Shown: positions 51,924-64,000 of the stretch, in pieces | Position numbering within the stretch: position 1 is the first letter of the stretch | Layout: each line of letters starts with the position of its first letter | Notes under the pieces: model-generated | Told to the model about the DNA's origin: nothing | The model's database searches: none | What the model saw: only the letters and a program-made list of their open reading frames with translations | Position numbers and translations under genes: made by a program | DNA from: Utricularia gibba | Lineage: Eukaryota; Streptophyta; Magnoliopsida; Lamiales; Lentibulariaceae | Direction: 5' to 3' | NCBI GenBank assembly: GCA_002189035.1 | Contig: NEEC01000004.1 | Span: 992,001-1,056,000, forward strand | Length of the DNA: 64,000 bases

Positions 51924-54887
51924 TCAGTAACTGGAGGTAATGACAATGGTGAAGGCTTTGCCTATGAGCAACGAGAGGTTGGAAATTACCAAGTTAATGG
52001 ATCCTGTGTCATTTGCTTCGGCTTTCACTGCCAGATCTTGATCTTCTACTCTGATTCCATCAACAAATTCCCAGACTTGGATCTTGTTGAAGCTGGTGCT
52101 CAGTCCACATACGGTCACCTGGTCGACGATCCAGTTTTGGGTCAGAGCGAACTCCCGATTCACCGCCACTGAGGTGAGGATCAGCCTGTTTCCCTCCAAC
52201 GTGCTGCTGAACGCCACGTATGTCCATCTTCTCCCCGCTCCTGCAAAGTCTAAATCGACTCCGTCGTCCAAGAAGACTTCACCGGAGCTCTTGCCATCGT
52301 CTCCCACGACAAACAGAAGCTCAAATGGCGTTTTCCGGGCTGCGGTTGATGTCAGTGCTTCTCCTTGCAGTGCTAAGGCAACCCCTTGATGGACGTGTAC
52401 GTTGGCATGATCATCGGGGGCATCCAGGATGAGGTGTTCTCCGGTTGTCAAGCTCAAGGATTGTGATGTGTTGAAGAGATTGAACCACTTTCCGGCTGGG
52501 AAATATGCAGCAACAGATTCTGCTCCTGGTTCAAGGACAGGGCTGATCAGCAAGCCTTGGCCGAGGAGGAACTGTGAACTAACGCCGTAAGTCGCTGTAT
52601 CTCCGGGAAACGAGAAGAACAGGGGCCGAGCTATCGGAGTTCCCTTCATGTGTGACTGGTACATCAGAGTGTACAAGTATGGCAGCAGCTTGTAGCGAAG
52701 GCCTAGTGATGTTCTTGCAGATGCAGCCACTGAATCCCAGACGTAGAGCTCTTGAGGGATGCTGTCCCTTACAGAGTGATCCCTTGCAAAGGGGTAAAAG
52801 GCACCTAACTGCAACACACATCATTTTCTTTTATTGCAAACGGAAGCAACAGAAGACTGCCCAAGTTACTTGGATTTTCTTATACCTGAATCCACCGGCG
52901 GCAGAGTTCCTCAGTCGTGTTACCGTCAAAGCCGCAGATATCAGCTCCGACCATCGGAATACCAAACAGCCCAGAATTCAAGATGCTTGGAATACTGTAA
53001 GCTAGATCATTCCAAGTTGCGGCATTGTCTCCAGTCCAATGAGCTGTGTACTTACCAGAACCAACAAAAGTAGACCTGCTCAGAACAAATGGCCTCTCGC
53101 CAGTTATAGTAGCTAAAGCTTCGTTGGTAGCTCTTGCCTCTAAGAATCCATACAAATTGTGGACATTATACTCTGTGAGGTTGCCAAAATGGATAGCTGA
53201 GGCTGGGACAGTCCTGGTGTTAATGGGAACTTGGCCACCCGAATTGTTGATCTTGTAAGGAGGATCATCAAGGGTGGAAGAAGGATTGGGAGGTGAGGTA
53301 ATGAAGTTGGACAACTCATTCATGTCAATCCACAGGCCATCAACAGGGAGGGTGTCGTGGAATATCTTGATCTCTCTGCTCCAATACTCTCCGGTTTTTG
53401 GATTCAAAAAGTCAGGATAAGTTGTTGCACCAGGCCACACAGAGCCAACATATGGAACCCCATTTCGTTTTAGGTAGACATCAGCTTCCAACCCTCGAAC
53501 ATACGTTGGGTATGTGTTGTTTACAGCGATTCCTGTCGTTAAAGAACCATCTTTTGGGTCAAATATATCATCAGCAATGAAAAATATGCATACAGTAACT
53601 GGAAGATCCATATACAGTTACCTGGGTCTACGATCAGCACATACTTCTGACCATTCGAGTGAAGTGAATTCACAAACTGGTTCATTTTGTCCACGGGAAA
53701 GTTGACAGGATCAAATGTGAAATCTTTGAACTGATCCATGTAGTCTATGTCTGTCCACATAACCTCTAATGGGATTTCAGCTTTTGCATAATTAGCCACC
53801 ACATTCTCGACGGCATTCAAATTGGGGTAACCCCATTTACACTGATGAAATCCTATTGATGAACGAGTGAAAGCAAATCAGAGAACTTACAAGATGAAGA
53901 AGCAAGCTGATTGAGTGTTTGAAAATCTCACCAAATGCCCAGTAAGGGATTGGCGCGGGGCGACCGATGAGCTCGGTATACTGTTCCATAACCAGCTCCG
54001 GCGTCTTTCCGGCAAACATGTACATATCAATGATCCCACCGATAATCTTATAGGTAATTCTATCTCCAGTGTAAACAACATCCATCCCATTACTATTTAG
54101 CAGAAAAACTCCGTGGGTAGTCCCGCTGGGAGCTCTCAAATCCATATAGAATGGATGAGATCCATACAGATTAAGATCCACATTAAAGCAAGCAATATCC
54201 GCGTTCCACAAAGTAAGAACCTGATTTGGCTGAATCTTGAAACTGCTCTTAGTATGCTCTCCGAGACCATAGAGATTAGAGGTCTCCGGAGGCAGAGAAG
54301 AGGAAAGTTGGATGTACTGATCTTTGAAAATGAGGTACGTGGATGAATCGCCAGCTACGGGATTAGTGTCAAAGAGGGTTTCGCCGGAGGAGCGGCGGGT
54401 GATCGCAAACCCAAATGGGGTAGTGTTTCTTAGACTAAAAATGAAATCTGATCCGGGGAAGTAAAACGACGACGATGGAGATGGAGGCAAGGGAGGGAGA
54501 AGTACAGGGAAATTGGGTTCTCGAGGAATCACAGTGTACGGAACTTCCCAACGAGAGTTATCCGAATCCGTAATCGTGATTCTTAATCGCTCCGCAGTTT
54601 CTAAACTGTAAAAGCAAAAGTGAAATCATGAGGTTCAGTGGCAACTCGAAACACCCGGAAACAAAAAAGCCAAGGTACCTCGCTGTTAGGGAGAGGCGCT
54701 GAATGTCAGGGCCGTAGACGGATGAATTGGCGATTAGCTCGAGATGGGCCGTTAGTTTTGTCAACGACGGAGCGATACTCACAGTCCGTAGTCGATACCC
54801 CTCTCCGACGTTTTGCTCTGAAGCTGTATTCAACAATAGCGATAGAAACAAAACGCAGAAGCAGCTTGCAGCGAAAAGTTTCTTCAT
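51924..54887 (-). CDS. secreted alpha-glucosidase, glycoside hydrolase family 31
   Basis: GH31 enzymes release glucose or xylose from the non-reducing ends of alpha-linked sugars; plant members act in the wall or apoplast. Exons in transcript order: 54679-54887, 53932-54605, 53622-53852, 52886-53532, 51924-52808. They sum to 2646 nt, giving 881 residues in frame. A signal peptide ([16 protein letters not shown]) starts the protein. The nucleophile motif [10 protein letters not shown] lies near residue 435, the acid/base region [10 protein letters not shown] near 530, and [13 protein letters not shown] in the C-terminal half. Several N-x-S/T sites fit secretion. The long C-terminal extension and M-W-T-D-I-D-Y-M-D resemble Arabidopsis At5g11720 (alpha-glucosidase 1) more than the xyloglucan alpha-xylosidase XYL1. 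Substrate is therefore probably alpha-glucosides, but this is inferred. Confidence 0.92.
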
Positions 54888-56821
54888 TTTGCCGAGCTTT
54901 CACACCCCTCGTCGTCCCCCTATCCAGTTCTGGCGATTCATTTCAAGGAAGGTGAGAATCTGAAGAAGAAAGAAGGGATTCCGACAGCGCGTTGCAGAAG
55001 ACAAACCTGGACACTCTGTAGTCCTGCTCGCTTCCTAATTCTTCTTCATCTTGCCGCCACCCTATCTATACAAAATGCTCGCCATCCTCCTGTAGAAAAA
55101 TGTACATAGGTGAACCCAAGGAATTTTCAGCGATCTTTTTTTCCGATTATGATGGCTAAAAAGTTCATAAATGCAACTGCATAATCTTTCAACGGCTAGC
55201 CCCATTTGGGAAACTGGAAGAACCTTATCCGACAATGCTGTAATTTTTCATTTGCAATATGATGTAATGAATAATATTTTATTTGTCACGTGAAATAATA
55301 TATTTATAAATCAATATCATATCAATACATTCAATAATAAATTCCAATTATTGCCTTTTTTCTACCATAACCTCTAAGATAATAATATCATACTAATTAT
55401 TAAAAATGTTATATATTATAAATAATGTAAATATTTCAGATAAAATAACAAAGCTACACATAAATTTGTAAATATCTAATATTGTTTCATTTTTAAACAT
55501 TTAAATTAGATGATTTAAAATAATGGTATCATATTTGTAATTAAAATATGATGATATAGAAAGAAACATGAAATTGTGGGAGTAATGAGAAACAATTGGT
55601 TATAAATTTGTAATTTTTAAAATAAGCCGTTCATCCCATTTTTTCAAGTATTTTGGGCTCGAAGGCTTGGGCCCTTTGGAGTCGTGGTGAGCCCCCTGTC
55701 CACGGCTACTTTTTAAAAAAAATATTCAGAATTAAAAATAAAATAAAATAAGGTAATTAGTCGAAAATCGAAAACCATGTGCCAGAATCATCCGTGGCGT
55801 GCGGAGGAACTCGTCTTAATCAAGCGCGGGTGGGTCCCTTCTGTCTAATTACATTGATATGCGGTAGAAATTATAATCATTATTTTTTTATTTTCCAAAT
55901 AATAAATTAATATGCATCTATTTCTCATTTTTTAAAATGAAATATTAAAATTATCATGATTAAATGAATGAAAAATGAAGCAATTCTAATTTTTCATCCT
56001 CATTATAAGAAATCATTTTTAATAATGTGCTTTTTTATTTTCTATCCAATTCATTTCTCTAAATTTATTATCTAATTTTTCATTTCTTCTAGGGTTTCAA
56101 AAATAATTTGTTTAATTGGAATGTATCAATTGTTGTTGACTCCTTTTTTTGTATGAGTTTTTTTATTTAATAATTTATTTTTAAAATTATAGAATATCAA
56201 TTCTTTTTTTTTCTTATTTTCCACCTCTACCTTTTTTTTTCCAAAATTTAAAAAAATATGCACTTAACATATTGTTTATCGGGTAAGATACTGTGGCAAA
56301 ATGGTTTGATGAAGTGACATGATTATTATCGAAAAATTCCATCTGGGAAATTTCGTGGGTAATTTAAGTTGGTGTGGGGCGCCGTCGGTCGACCGGCAGC
56401 GACCCACAGCATGCTCCTTGAACCAGTCACCCCGGGTGTGCTACTCCAGGGTGGTATCAAAACGGCAACGGTTTGGACAAAGATATTGTCTTACGTAGCC
56501 TACGTGCACAAATTTGTGATGTTTAATGAATAATGTTAGTTACAGTGCACGGCCATTAAGCTTCTCTAGGCCATCTGATACATAGGTCCATCGACTTATT
56601 CTAATTACAGCATGATTATGAGTGGAAATAAATATAGGAATTGTTAAGGATCCGATTGAAGTCCAGCTCTCCGATTGCGTGGAAATGCGGACCAAGACTC
56701 TTCACTGCGACACCGTACGACGACAAGTCAAATCTGGACTACGACTGGAGGAATTTCAGACCGGAAGTTTTGTTACATAAACCCCGGCTGTCATGGTGTT
56801 TTTTCACTCGCGGCATTTGCA
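54888..56821. other. AT-rich intergenic region
   Basis: This divergent region separates the alpha-glucosidase and P450 starts. It is AT-rich apart from a GC-rich patch at about 56380-56470. An ATAAATATAG at 56628-56637 could be a weak TATA element for the P450. Open frames just before 56822 are shadows of the leader. Confidence 0.45.
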
Positions 56822-58233
56822 ATGGAGTTCATTATTTTCCCCATTGCGGTTTCGGTTTTTCTCGTTGGGTTAGCTCTGGTTTTCGTCTCGGGCCGGAGTG
56901 ACTCAAGGCTCCCGCCGGGCTCCTATGGCTGGCCGATCATCGGGAGTCCTACGAGTTCTTGTTTGGCTCGCCGGAGAAGTTTATCGGGGATAGAATGAAG
57001 AGGTACTCGAGGGAGATCTTCAAAACCAAAATCCTCGGTGAAAAGACCGTCGTTCTGTGCGGCGCGAAGGGGAACAAGTTCCTGTTCTCCAACGAACAAA
57101 AGTATTTCAATGTCTTCCGCCCACATCCTATGCAGCACATTTTCAGATCGTACAAGAAGACGTCTTCGGCGCCGCCGCCGACGGAGATCAAGCAAACTCA
57201 AGAGAATCTGGTGATTCGGCAACCGGGGTTTCTGAAACCCGAAGCTCTGATGCGATATCTTCCACTGATGGATTCTATTTCACAGCAGCAGATTCATGCG
57301 CATTTGGATGATAAGGACTTAATTGAGGCCCTGCCCATGGCGAAAACGTTCACTCTAACCCTCGCTTGTCGATTGTTCTTAGGAATCGAAGATCCAGATA
57401 GAATCGCACGCCTCGTGAAGCAGTTCGATGATATCTCGAACGGGATGCACTCGTTTATGATCGATTTCCCAGGAACCATTTTCTATCGCGCGAACAGGGC
57501 AGCGGCGAAAATCAGGAAGGAGCTCTTAGCAGTTATTTCTGAGAAGAAAACTGTAATCAGAAAGGGGGGTCGTGAGTCTGATATCCTGTCGCATCTGATA
57601 ATGGCTTTTGGTGAGGATGCCGATGACGAAATCGCCGATAAAATGATGGGGATTCTTACGGCGGGGTACAGCACAGTGGCGACCACCATAGCTTTTCTGA
57701 TGAAATACCTCGGTTTAAACAAAGAAATCTACGAGAAAGTTCGAGAGGAACAAATGGGTATTGCGGATTCGAAGAAATTAGGCGAGCCCTTGGACTGGGA
57801 AGACGTTGGGAAGATGAAGTATTCTTGGAACGCCGTTTGCGAAACTCTGAGGCTGGTTCCGCCGTTGCAGGGCACCTTCCGTGAAGTTATGGAGGAATTT
57901 ACTTTCAATGGGTACACTGTTCCGAAAGGTTGGAAGGTTTATTGGACTGTGAGCACGACGAATAGAGACCCAGAGATTTTCCGGAACCCGGAGGCCTTCG
58001 AGCCGTCGAGATACGAAGGGGATGTGGCGCCGGCGCCGTATACGGTGGTGCCATTCGGTGGCGGGCCGAGGATGTGTCCGGGGAAAGAGTACGGGCGAGT
58101 GGGGATACTGGTCTTCCTTCATTATGCTGTTAGGAAGTATAGATGGGAGGTTGTGGATCCCAATGAGGAGGTTACGGGCGGCATGATGCCGGAGCCCCGC
58201 CGTGGGTTGCCGATTAGATTACACCCGAACTGA
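56822..58233 (+). CDS. cytochrome P450, CYP716-like (one-base frameshift)
   Basis: CYP716-family P450s oxidise triterpene scaffolds such as beta-amyrin at the endoplasmic reticulum. The ATG at 56822 begins a membrane anchor (M-E-F-I-I-F-P-I-A-V-S-V-F-L-V-G-L) followed by L-P-P-G-S-Y-G-W-P-I-I-G. The P450 then continues one frame away with E-S-Y-E-F-L-F-G-S-P-E-K-F-I-G-D-R-M. K-helix E-T-L-R-L, P-F-G-G-G-P-R-M-C-P-G-K-E-Y around the haem cysteine, and L-P-I-R-L-H-P at the end are all present. The I-helix reads T-A-G-Y-S-T-V-A-T, with serine where the usual acidic residue sits. No intron was found. The 1412 nt become 1413 with one G added at 56942-56944, giving 470 residues, normal for the family. 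Subfamily and substrate are not assignable here. Confidence 0.9.
56942..56944 (+). other. frameshift point in the P450 gene
   Basis: The frame from the ATG is right through G-W-P-I-I-G. A fourth G in the run would give G-E-S-Y-E-F-L-F-G-S-P-E-K, the conserved sequence after the proline hinge. As written, the ATG frame stops at 56998. Confidence 0.92.
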
Positions 58234-59097
58234 ATTTTTCATGTCACCTCTACTTTCTAAAACCGGTTTAGATTGAAACCGGTTTTAAATTGATGTAATA
58301 AAGTTTTAATTTTAATAAATTTTTTGATGGCCAATTTTATATAGCAAAATAATTGGTTTTAAGATATTTTAAAGATTTTGGTTTTACTTGTCTTATAAAT
58401 TAAAAATTGGTTTAAAAAATTAATGATTTTCATAGATTTATCTAAAGATTTACACAATAATTTAATCATAATATTTTTAAATTAATAATTAATTATAATT
58501 TATTTAGATATTTCTTCTTCTAAATACTAAGCATGTCATTGTCGTCCATGGTTGACACAAGACAGTCAAGAAATGAAGAAAACATGAGTCTAGCTTTTTT
58601 TGTAAAAGGGACAGAAATATTTTTTTAAATGTGTAAATAATATTTTTATGAATACAATTTTATAAATATAATATTATAATAAACATATCTTAAAAACTAA
58701 AAACGACATTTGATTTTAGTTAAATTCTACTTCAATTATGCTAATTAACAAAAACGCGAAAAAAGTAAAATGGTTTTATTTAACAATGTGTGTTGTACTT
58801 TTATGTTAGATAATAATATCGTTGAATTAAATAGAATTTATTTTAAAATTTAATTCTGTGTAATTATTTAGATTTATCAAAAACCGGGAAACTAATGGGC
58901 TCTATAACAAAATTGAATTTCGATATGGGCTGTTGACTAAGAGCTCATATAGAGTCGGCCCAGGAAGCCCATGAAGCGTCGGGCGAGTCTTCTTTTTCGT
59001 TGTACCGTTGAATCTCTTACGCTGGTCTGGAATCTGTACTTCCCGTGATCGCATTTGCATTTTCATTCCTTCAAACGGCGGATCCGTAACATATAGA
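58234..59097. other. AT-rich intergenic region
   Basis: The P450 3' region and the epsilon-COP promoter. No conserved reading frame or RNA gene was recognised. Confidence 0.5.
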
Positions 59098-60989
59098 ATG
59101 GCTGCAGCGGCGGCTGGTGGACCAGATCCGTTGTTCGGTTTGAGAAACAACTTTTACCTAGGAGCGTTCCAGGCTGCGATTAACGGCAGCGAGATCCCCA
59201 ATTTGTCACCGGATGACGTTGTAGAGAGGGATTGCCTGGTCTTCAGATCGTATATTGGCCTGGGAAGTTATCAGGTGAGAGTCGAGATCTGCACGCTGTT
59301 GTCAATGCTTGATATACCATCGACTCTTGGTTTTGCTGGATCCGTAATAGGACTTCGAGTAGGTTCGGATTTTCGTTGTGAGATCTAGTTATCTCATTTT
59401 CGTATTTTGCTTTTTCTTTCGCCCTTGTAGCTTGTGATAAACGAAATTGATTCGTCCGCTGCAACACCGCTTCAGGCCGTAAAATTGCTAGCATTGTATC
59501 AATCAAACCCTGAAAACAAGGTGATTCCCCATTTACGCATTATTTTCATCCGCATCCTATGGCTTACCTTGGCTGTTCAGATTGTATAGGGTTTTTTGCT
59601 CGTTTGGTTTGTCCTATACACCTTATTTATGAATAGGACGTGAAGATTGACACACCTTATTTATGAATAGGACATGAAGATTGATGAATATGTTAGTGAT
59701 TCACTGCGTGCTTCATGACCAGTGGTGGAAATTTCATGCAGGAAACCGTAAAGTCAAGTCTCCAGGAGTGGCTTGGTGACCCAATTACTGGAAACAACCC
59801 CATCTTGCGCCTTGTTGCAGGGATTATATACACTCATGAACAGGATTATAACGAAGCCTTAAAGCAAACACATGCTGGAGGAACAATGGAGCTGTGAGTC
59901 CTTATATTCAGAGATAAATATTGTTATACTGCACGTGATTTTCATCAGGGCATGCAGCTTCTTAAAGCTTTGAACTTCATTATGCTCCTATCATCTGTTA
60001 ATATTGTTTTCTATGTTGCTTTGCACATTGCTGCTTAAAGCTTTGAATGATATAACCTGCTCATTTGGATCGTAGTCTTGAAAGCCTTCTCTTATCAAGC
60101 GTGTACCTTGTCACAAAACCAAGTATACCAAAGGATATGTTTCCAACTACACCACTTGTTGGAATCTTTTTTGATTTTTTTTATTATACATTAAACTCAC
60201 TGAGATTTTTTCATTTGAAATAAAGTTCCGGTAACTTTACATCTCCAATTATCCATCCATAGGTATGCACTGAATGTTCAAATTTTCATCAAGATGCACC
60301 GATCAGATTTTGCTGAGAAACAATTGAGGATCATGCAACAAATAGATGAAGATCACACACTGACTCAGCTTGCAAATGCATGGCTGAACTTGGCTGTGGT
60401 ATGTGGTGCATCTTGCTAGCCTTCATGAACGATTAAATTCCAGCTAACTTCTCAAAATTTCATCAATTAGGGAGGCTCAAAGATCCAGGAAGCTTATCTT
60501 ATTTTCCAGGACTTCTCTGAGAAGTATCCTATGACTAGTTTGATCCTAAATGGGAAAGCTGTTTCCCTCCTGCACAAAGGGGAATTCGATGAAGCTGAGA
60601 CACTTCTCCTAGAAGCCCTGAACAAGGTTGGACAGGATATTTAACCCTTTACTTCCTAATCTTGTTTGCTAGCATTGCAGCTTTCATTAGCCCTTTCTCT
60701 CGAAATTTGTATTCAGGATGCAAAGGATCCAGAAACTCTTGCCAACCTTGTAGTCTGCAGCCTTCACTTGGGAAAACCCGCAACTCGCTACCTCAGGTTG
60801 AATTTCCCAAGAACACACCGTTCAGCTGTCCATTATTTTCAGTTATGTTCTCCAGGTTAAGCCGTCACTTGCTTATTGTCCTCTATTGTGTTCAGCCAAC
60901 TGAAGCTGTCACACCCAGATCACCTACTTGTCCAACGTGTTTCCGCTGCCGAGGATAGTTTTGAGCGTGCACTTCAGACAGTTGCGTGA
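59098..60989 (+). CDS. coatomer subunit epsilon (epsilon-COP)
   Basis: Epsilon-COP is part of the outer COPI coat that drives Golgi-to-ER vesicle traffic and contacts alpha-COP. Exons: 59098-59274, 59431-59520, 59742-59893, 60263-60398, 60471-60626, 60717-60796, 60896-60989, totalling 885 nt (294 residues) in frame, the normal family length. The start M-A-A-A-A-A-G-G-P-D-P-L-F-G-L-R-N-N-F-Y matches plant epsilon-COP. TPR-like helical repeats follow, including L-N-L-A-V-G-G-S-K-I-Q-E-A-Y and L-N-G-K-A-V-S-L-L-H-K-G-E-F-D-E-A. The C terminus holds K-L-S-H-P-D-H and S-F-E-R-A-L. The protein is cytosolic, with no signal or membrane segment. Confidence 0.95.
59618..59685. repeat. 34-bp tandem duplication in epsilon-COP intron 2
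   Basis: Two copies of a 34-bp unit, 59618-59651 and 59652-59685, sit head to tail. They differ at only about two positions, which suggests a recent local duplication. Confidence 0.88.
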
Positions 60990-61182
60990 ACGGGTAAGAG
61001 AGAAGATAACCATCGAATGTATTGCTATGCTGTGACACTATTTTCCAGGAACGAACGAACTCTTGTGGATGTTTGTCTCATTCGAATCCATGGTTCTTCT
61101 GTTCTGTGTGACTACAATCCTACCAATAAATTAGATAGACATATTTTTGTATTCACCTTCACATTTTTCCATGTTTAGATCG
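60990..61182. other. short convergent gap between epsilon-COP and DG1
   Basis: Only 193 bases separate the two stop codons, so the 3' untranslated regions of these converging genes probably overlap. Confidence 0.6.
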
Positions 61183-64000
61183 TTATACAAGTACTCCAGC
61201 TTCTCTGAATCTGGGATGTCGCCATGACGTCCTTCGGTTCTGCAAGAACTCCTTGCACGATTCTACCAGGCGCTTCACTGCCACATTTTCACTACAGGTC
61301 CCCTTGCCTATAATATCATTTAGTGTTGCTTCTTTGAACCTGTCTCCGTTTTCAACGAAGAATTTGGTCCATGATTTCTCTGTGAAATCTTCTGAACGTG
61401 AATCACTCAAGCACGACAGTACTGCAGCTGCATTGCCATCCTCCAGTTTCTTGCGCAACATTTCGATCACGAGCGGGGCTGGGGGATGCCGCCTCACTAC
61501 AGCCAAGTGCTTCCACACCATTTCCACCATCTCCCCCTGGAGAAGAGAAGCAAGCTACTTACCCTGGTGACATGTAATGCAACTGTATACATCAAGCTAC
61601 ATGACTTGGAACAGGCTCGCACCTTCCCCGCACGGCAGGCATCCAGTACCAGCCGAAGGTGTCGTTTCGGGTTGAAGTGATGACCGTATTTCAGCATCTG
61701 AGCATACACGAATTCAAGATCATCCCATCTTTTCTCCACAAAACATGCATCCAGCATTGTGTTGAATGTGTATATGTCTGGAATGACTCGGTCTCGGTAA
61801 TCGGCATCTCCACGGATGAAGCTGCTGTTCTCGAGCAACTTGAGGAATAACTCATAGGCATCTGGATACCTCCCATGATCAACGAAGCCCTTGAGCATGA
61901 TGTTGCAGGTTACCAAGTTGGGGGAGCAGAAGTTCTGCATGTAGTCGAAAATATATGCCGCATTTTTGACATATCCGGCATCCAGGGAGGCTTGGATCAA
62001 TCCAGTGTATGTTACAACAAGTGGTTTGTTTGCTACTCTGCATAGCTTGCTTAGCTGAAATCCAGAAAGCAGAGATGAGAACGATGAAATTGGAGCCATG
62101 GTGCATAGCAGACATGAGATACCTGTTTTAGTGCATCATCGCACCTTCCAGCACTGCAAAGGCAACGAGCAAGGTCATAGTATATACCGGCATTGCCAAC
62201 TATTCCTCTTCTCTCCATTTCATCAACAGCTGTTATCGCCTCATTGATTTTGCCCTCCTTCCAGAGGGTATTCACCAGAACTACAGACAGCAAGGAAGGC
62301 TGTTTGGGTTGGATAGTAAACACACTGCATTAGGGGAAAGGTTTAAAAGAGATACTACCTCTGTAGATCAAAGCATTTGGTACGTATGATTTCTGAACTT
62401 TCTTGAAAAAATCATGTACTAGGTTGTACTTCTCACATGCCAACATCACCTGTTCCAACAAGTATGAGATGGCAAGAACAGAAATGTGGCAAAGGCTGAA
62501 CTGCAGAAAAGATTGATTACCTCCATAACTAGCCCATATGTTGCACAAGAAGGTTGTTGCCCCTTTTCACGAAGCTGCTGCAGAACCCAGAAAGCTCCTT
62601 CCCAGTTTTTGCGTTGAACACAAGCATTTAGGACCTAGAAATACAGGCAGAAATTGGAAACCTGAAGGAAATGAATGAATAAAAGCATGGCTTCACAGTG
62701 CAGCAGTTTGATTATAAATTTAGTCAGTATCCATGGACCGGAATTTCACCATATAAATAATGCTAATGTTCCATATATGTCACAACAAACTGCGTAGGGG
62801 GTCATTTCCCACATACAAGGTAGAAAGCATGCAAGTGATACTTACAGCATTGTAAACGGTAATATCTGGTTCCAGACGTGGATCCCATTTGTCCAGAAAA
62901 GGAGTACTGAACTTCTTTTTAGGAGGAGCTCTCATGGTGTCGATCACATCAAAGAGCTCCTTGATATGCCCAGCTTGACCAAGAGTAACCGCAATACAAT
63001 GATAAGCTACAATATCAGGATAGGAAGGCATTTGTTCCTGCACATTTATAAAAAGAAAACCAAATAATTCAGTTTACGGACCCATTATGTACTTATGCAC
63101 GATCATGGAGTATGAATCATCACCAGCATGGCGTGAAAAAGATTGAGAGACTCTACAGGCCTCTTGGCCTTCCCAAGAGCACTCAATGCAGCAGTGTATA
63201 CATATCTGAAGATATGAAGAAATTAAGGATGGTAAGATGCTAGCTATGAATAGAAAACACACAAGTTTTTGCTGATATTAGGATAAAAAATCTGTGAGAC
63301 ATAACAAGCTGCATGCATTTTCATGATGCATTGATGAATAGTCAGACTGGACAGGTAGGACAGAATTTAGGATTGATGTGAAAAATCTACAAAAATAACC
63401 TTAGTTTGTGGGATTTGAAGCGTTCATGAGACCGCATCCAATCAATTACTTGAAGTACCCGCCTCCAGTTTCCAAGCATTCCTAATGCCTGAACAAGCCT
63501 CATTATTGAATAATCTGTATACTTTATTTGAGCACTTCGCATCATTTTTGAGAACTGCCACTCTGGTATGTCGATGTCAGCACCGTTGAGACTGCAAAAG
63601 GAAGCAAATTTCTTTGATCTACTGAACAACAAGGCATAACTCTTGAAATGGTAAATTATCATATCCTTCATAGTAGAATCAGAATTATATTCATTACACA
63701 CAAATCAACTCATACAAAAAAGAAAAATCAGTGAAGCACCCAAAGGCCTAGAAAAACAGAAACTAAAGTGTATTCCATCAATAAGGGGACCATGTATTAC
63801 TCACCACCTAGCAAGTTTCTGAATTCTGTCCTCCTTATCAGCCTTGGTGACTCTCTTCTTTTCAACAGATCCATCTTCAGACTCCAATGATCTAAAGGCA
63901 GCTCTTTCAAACATCGCATCATCATCTCTCTTCCCATCAAACCTCTTAATTACACCATTACGCTTCTTCTTAACCTCCTCTGTTGCAGTATCGTGATCAA
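61183..64000 (-). CDS. DG1: DG1-like pentatricopeptide repeat protein, 5' end beyond window
   Basis: DELAYED GREENING 1 is a chloroplast P-class PPR protein needed for early plastid gene expression in Arabidopsis. Exons in transcript order: 63805 to beyond 64000, 63400-63591, 63124-63205, 62846-63037, 62521-62634, 62359-62449, 62123-62280, 61623-62054, 61183-61536. All visible junctions are in phase to the stop at 61183. Conserved stretches include A-D-I-D-I-P-E-W, G-N-W-R-R-V-L-Q-V-I-D-W, G-K-A-K-R-P-V-E-S-L-N-L-F-H-A-M, V-L-N-A-C-V-Q-R-K-N, V-L-V-N-T-L-W-K-E-G-K and V-V-T-Y-T-G-L-I-Q-A-S. These fall in roughly 35-residue helical repeats. The visible N-terminal part is Lys/Glu-rich. The plastid transit peptide lies outside the window. 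Identity as DG1 rests on remembered similarity; related PPR proteins such as EMB2279 are the main alternative. Confidence 0.85.

Noticed and set aside
51924-54887. Naming the GH31 gene XYL1 alpha-xylosidase
   Set aside because: The motif M-W-T-D-I-D-Y-M-D and the long C-terminal extension fit alpha-glucosidase 1 better.
56641-56821. P450 start upstream of 56822
   Set aside because: The upstream codons do not resemble a membrane anchor, and the longest upstream frame does not begin with ATG; ATG 56822 begins a typical anchor.

Overview
The window is nuclear DNA from a flowering plant, most likely a eudicot. Genes are intron-rich with GT-AG splicing, intergenic DNA is very AT-rich, and nearly every gene has a recognisable land-plant family: AMT1, class XI myosin, BLISTER, group C MAPK, GHR1, TDM1/MS5, CYP716 and a DG1-type PPR protein. 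I cannot name the species. No rRNA, tRNA or CRISPR array was recognised, and there is no prokaryotic-style organisation. No undescribed biological system stands out. The most valuable results are reconstructed gene models and a repeated sequence defect.

Layout, left to right: intronless AMT1 ammonium transporter (+, 1438-2931); class XI myosin in 40 exons (+, 3716-15607); BLISTER-like coiled-coil protein in 13 exons (-, 16590-21336); MPK1/2-type MAP kinase (+, 23864-25134); pectate lyase (-, 25998-28907); KAB1 potassium-channel beta subunit (+, 29917-31941); GHR1 receptor-like pseudokinase (+, 33157-36510); TDM1/MS5 meiotic TPR protein (+, 37200-39288); a 370-aa membrane-segment protein of uncertain function (+, 40016-41128); N-terminal protein methyltransferase (-, 41593-43206); choline/ethanolamine kinase (+, 45270-46818); JMJ14/15/18-type histone demethylase (-, 47224-50470); GH31 alpha-glucosidase (-, 51924-54887); CYP716-like P450 (+, 56822-58233); epsilon-COP (+, 59098-60989); and a DG1-like PPR gene cut by the right edge (-, 61183 to beyond 64000).

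Exon models were assembled by hand, placing junctions so that frame, splice sites and family conservation agree. Eleven models close in frame and end at a stop (one of them, DG1, runs off the right edge). The other five (BLISTER, KAB1, GHR1, N-terminal methyltransferase, P450) are each exactly one base short. Adding one nucleotide at one point restores the family sequence and length. Four of the five points are in short G/C runs and the fifth is beside one. This pattern looks like uncorrected homopolymer deletions in the assembly rather than five pseudogenes.

Other points: two introns appear to begin with GC (myosin intron 4, KAB1 intron 2). The myosin coiled coil carries a tandem exon-plus-intron duplication. 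A 251-bp Tourist-like MITE with a TAA target duplication lies in the 43-45 kb gap. The genes are functionally unrelated neighbours, as expected in a plant genome. GHR1, TDM1 and the 40-kb protein are probably a conserved syntenic block, judged from remembered Arabidopsis chromosome 4 gene order.
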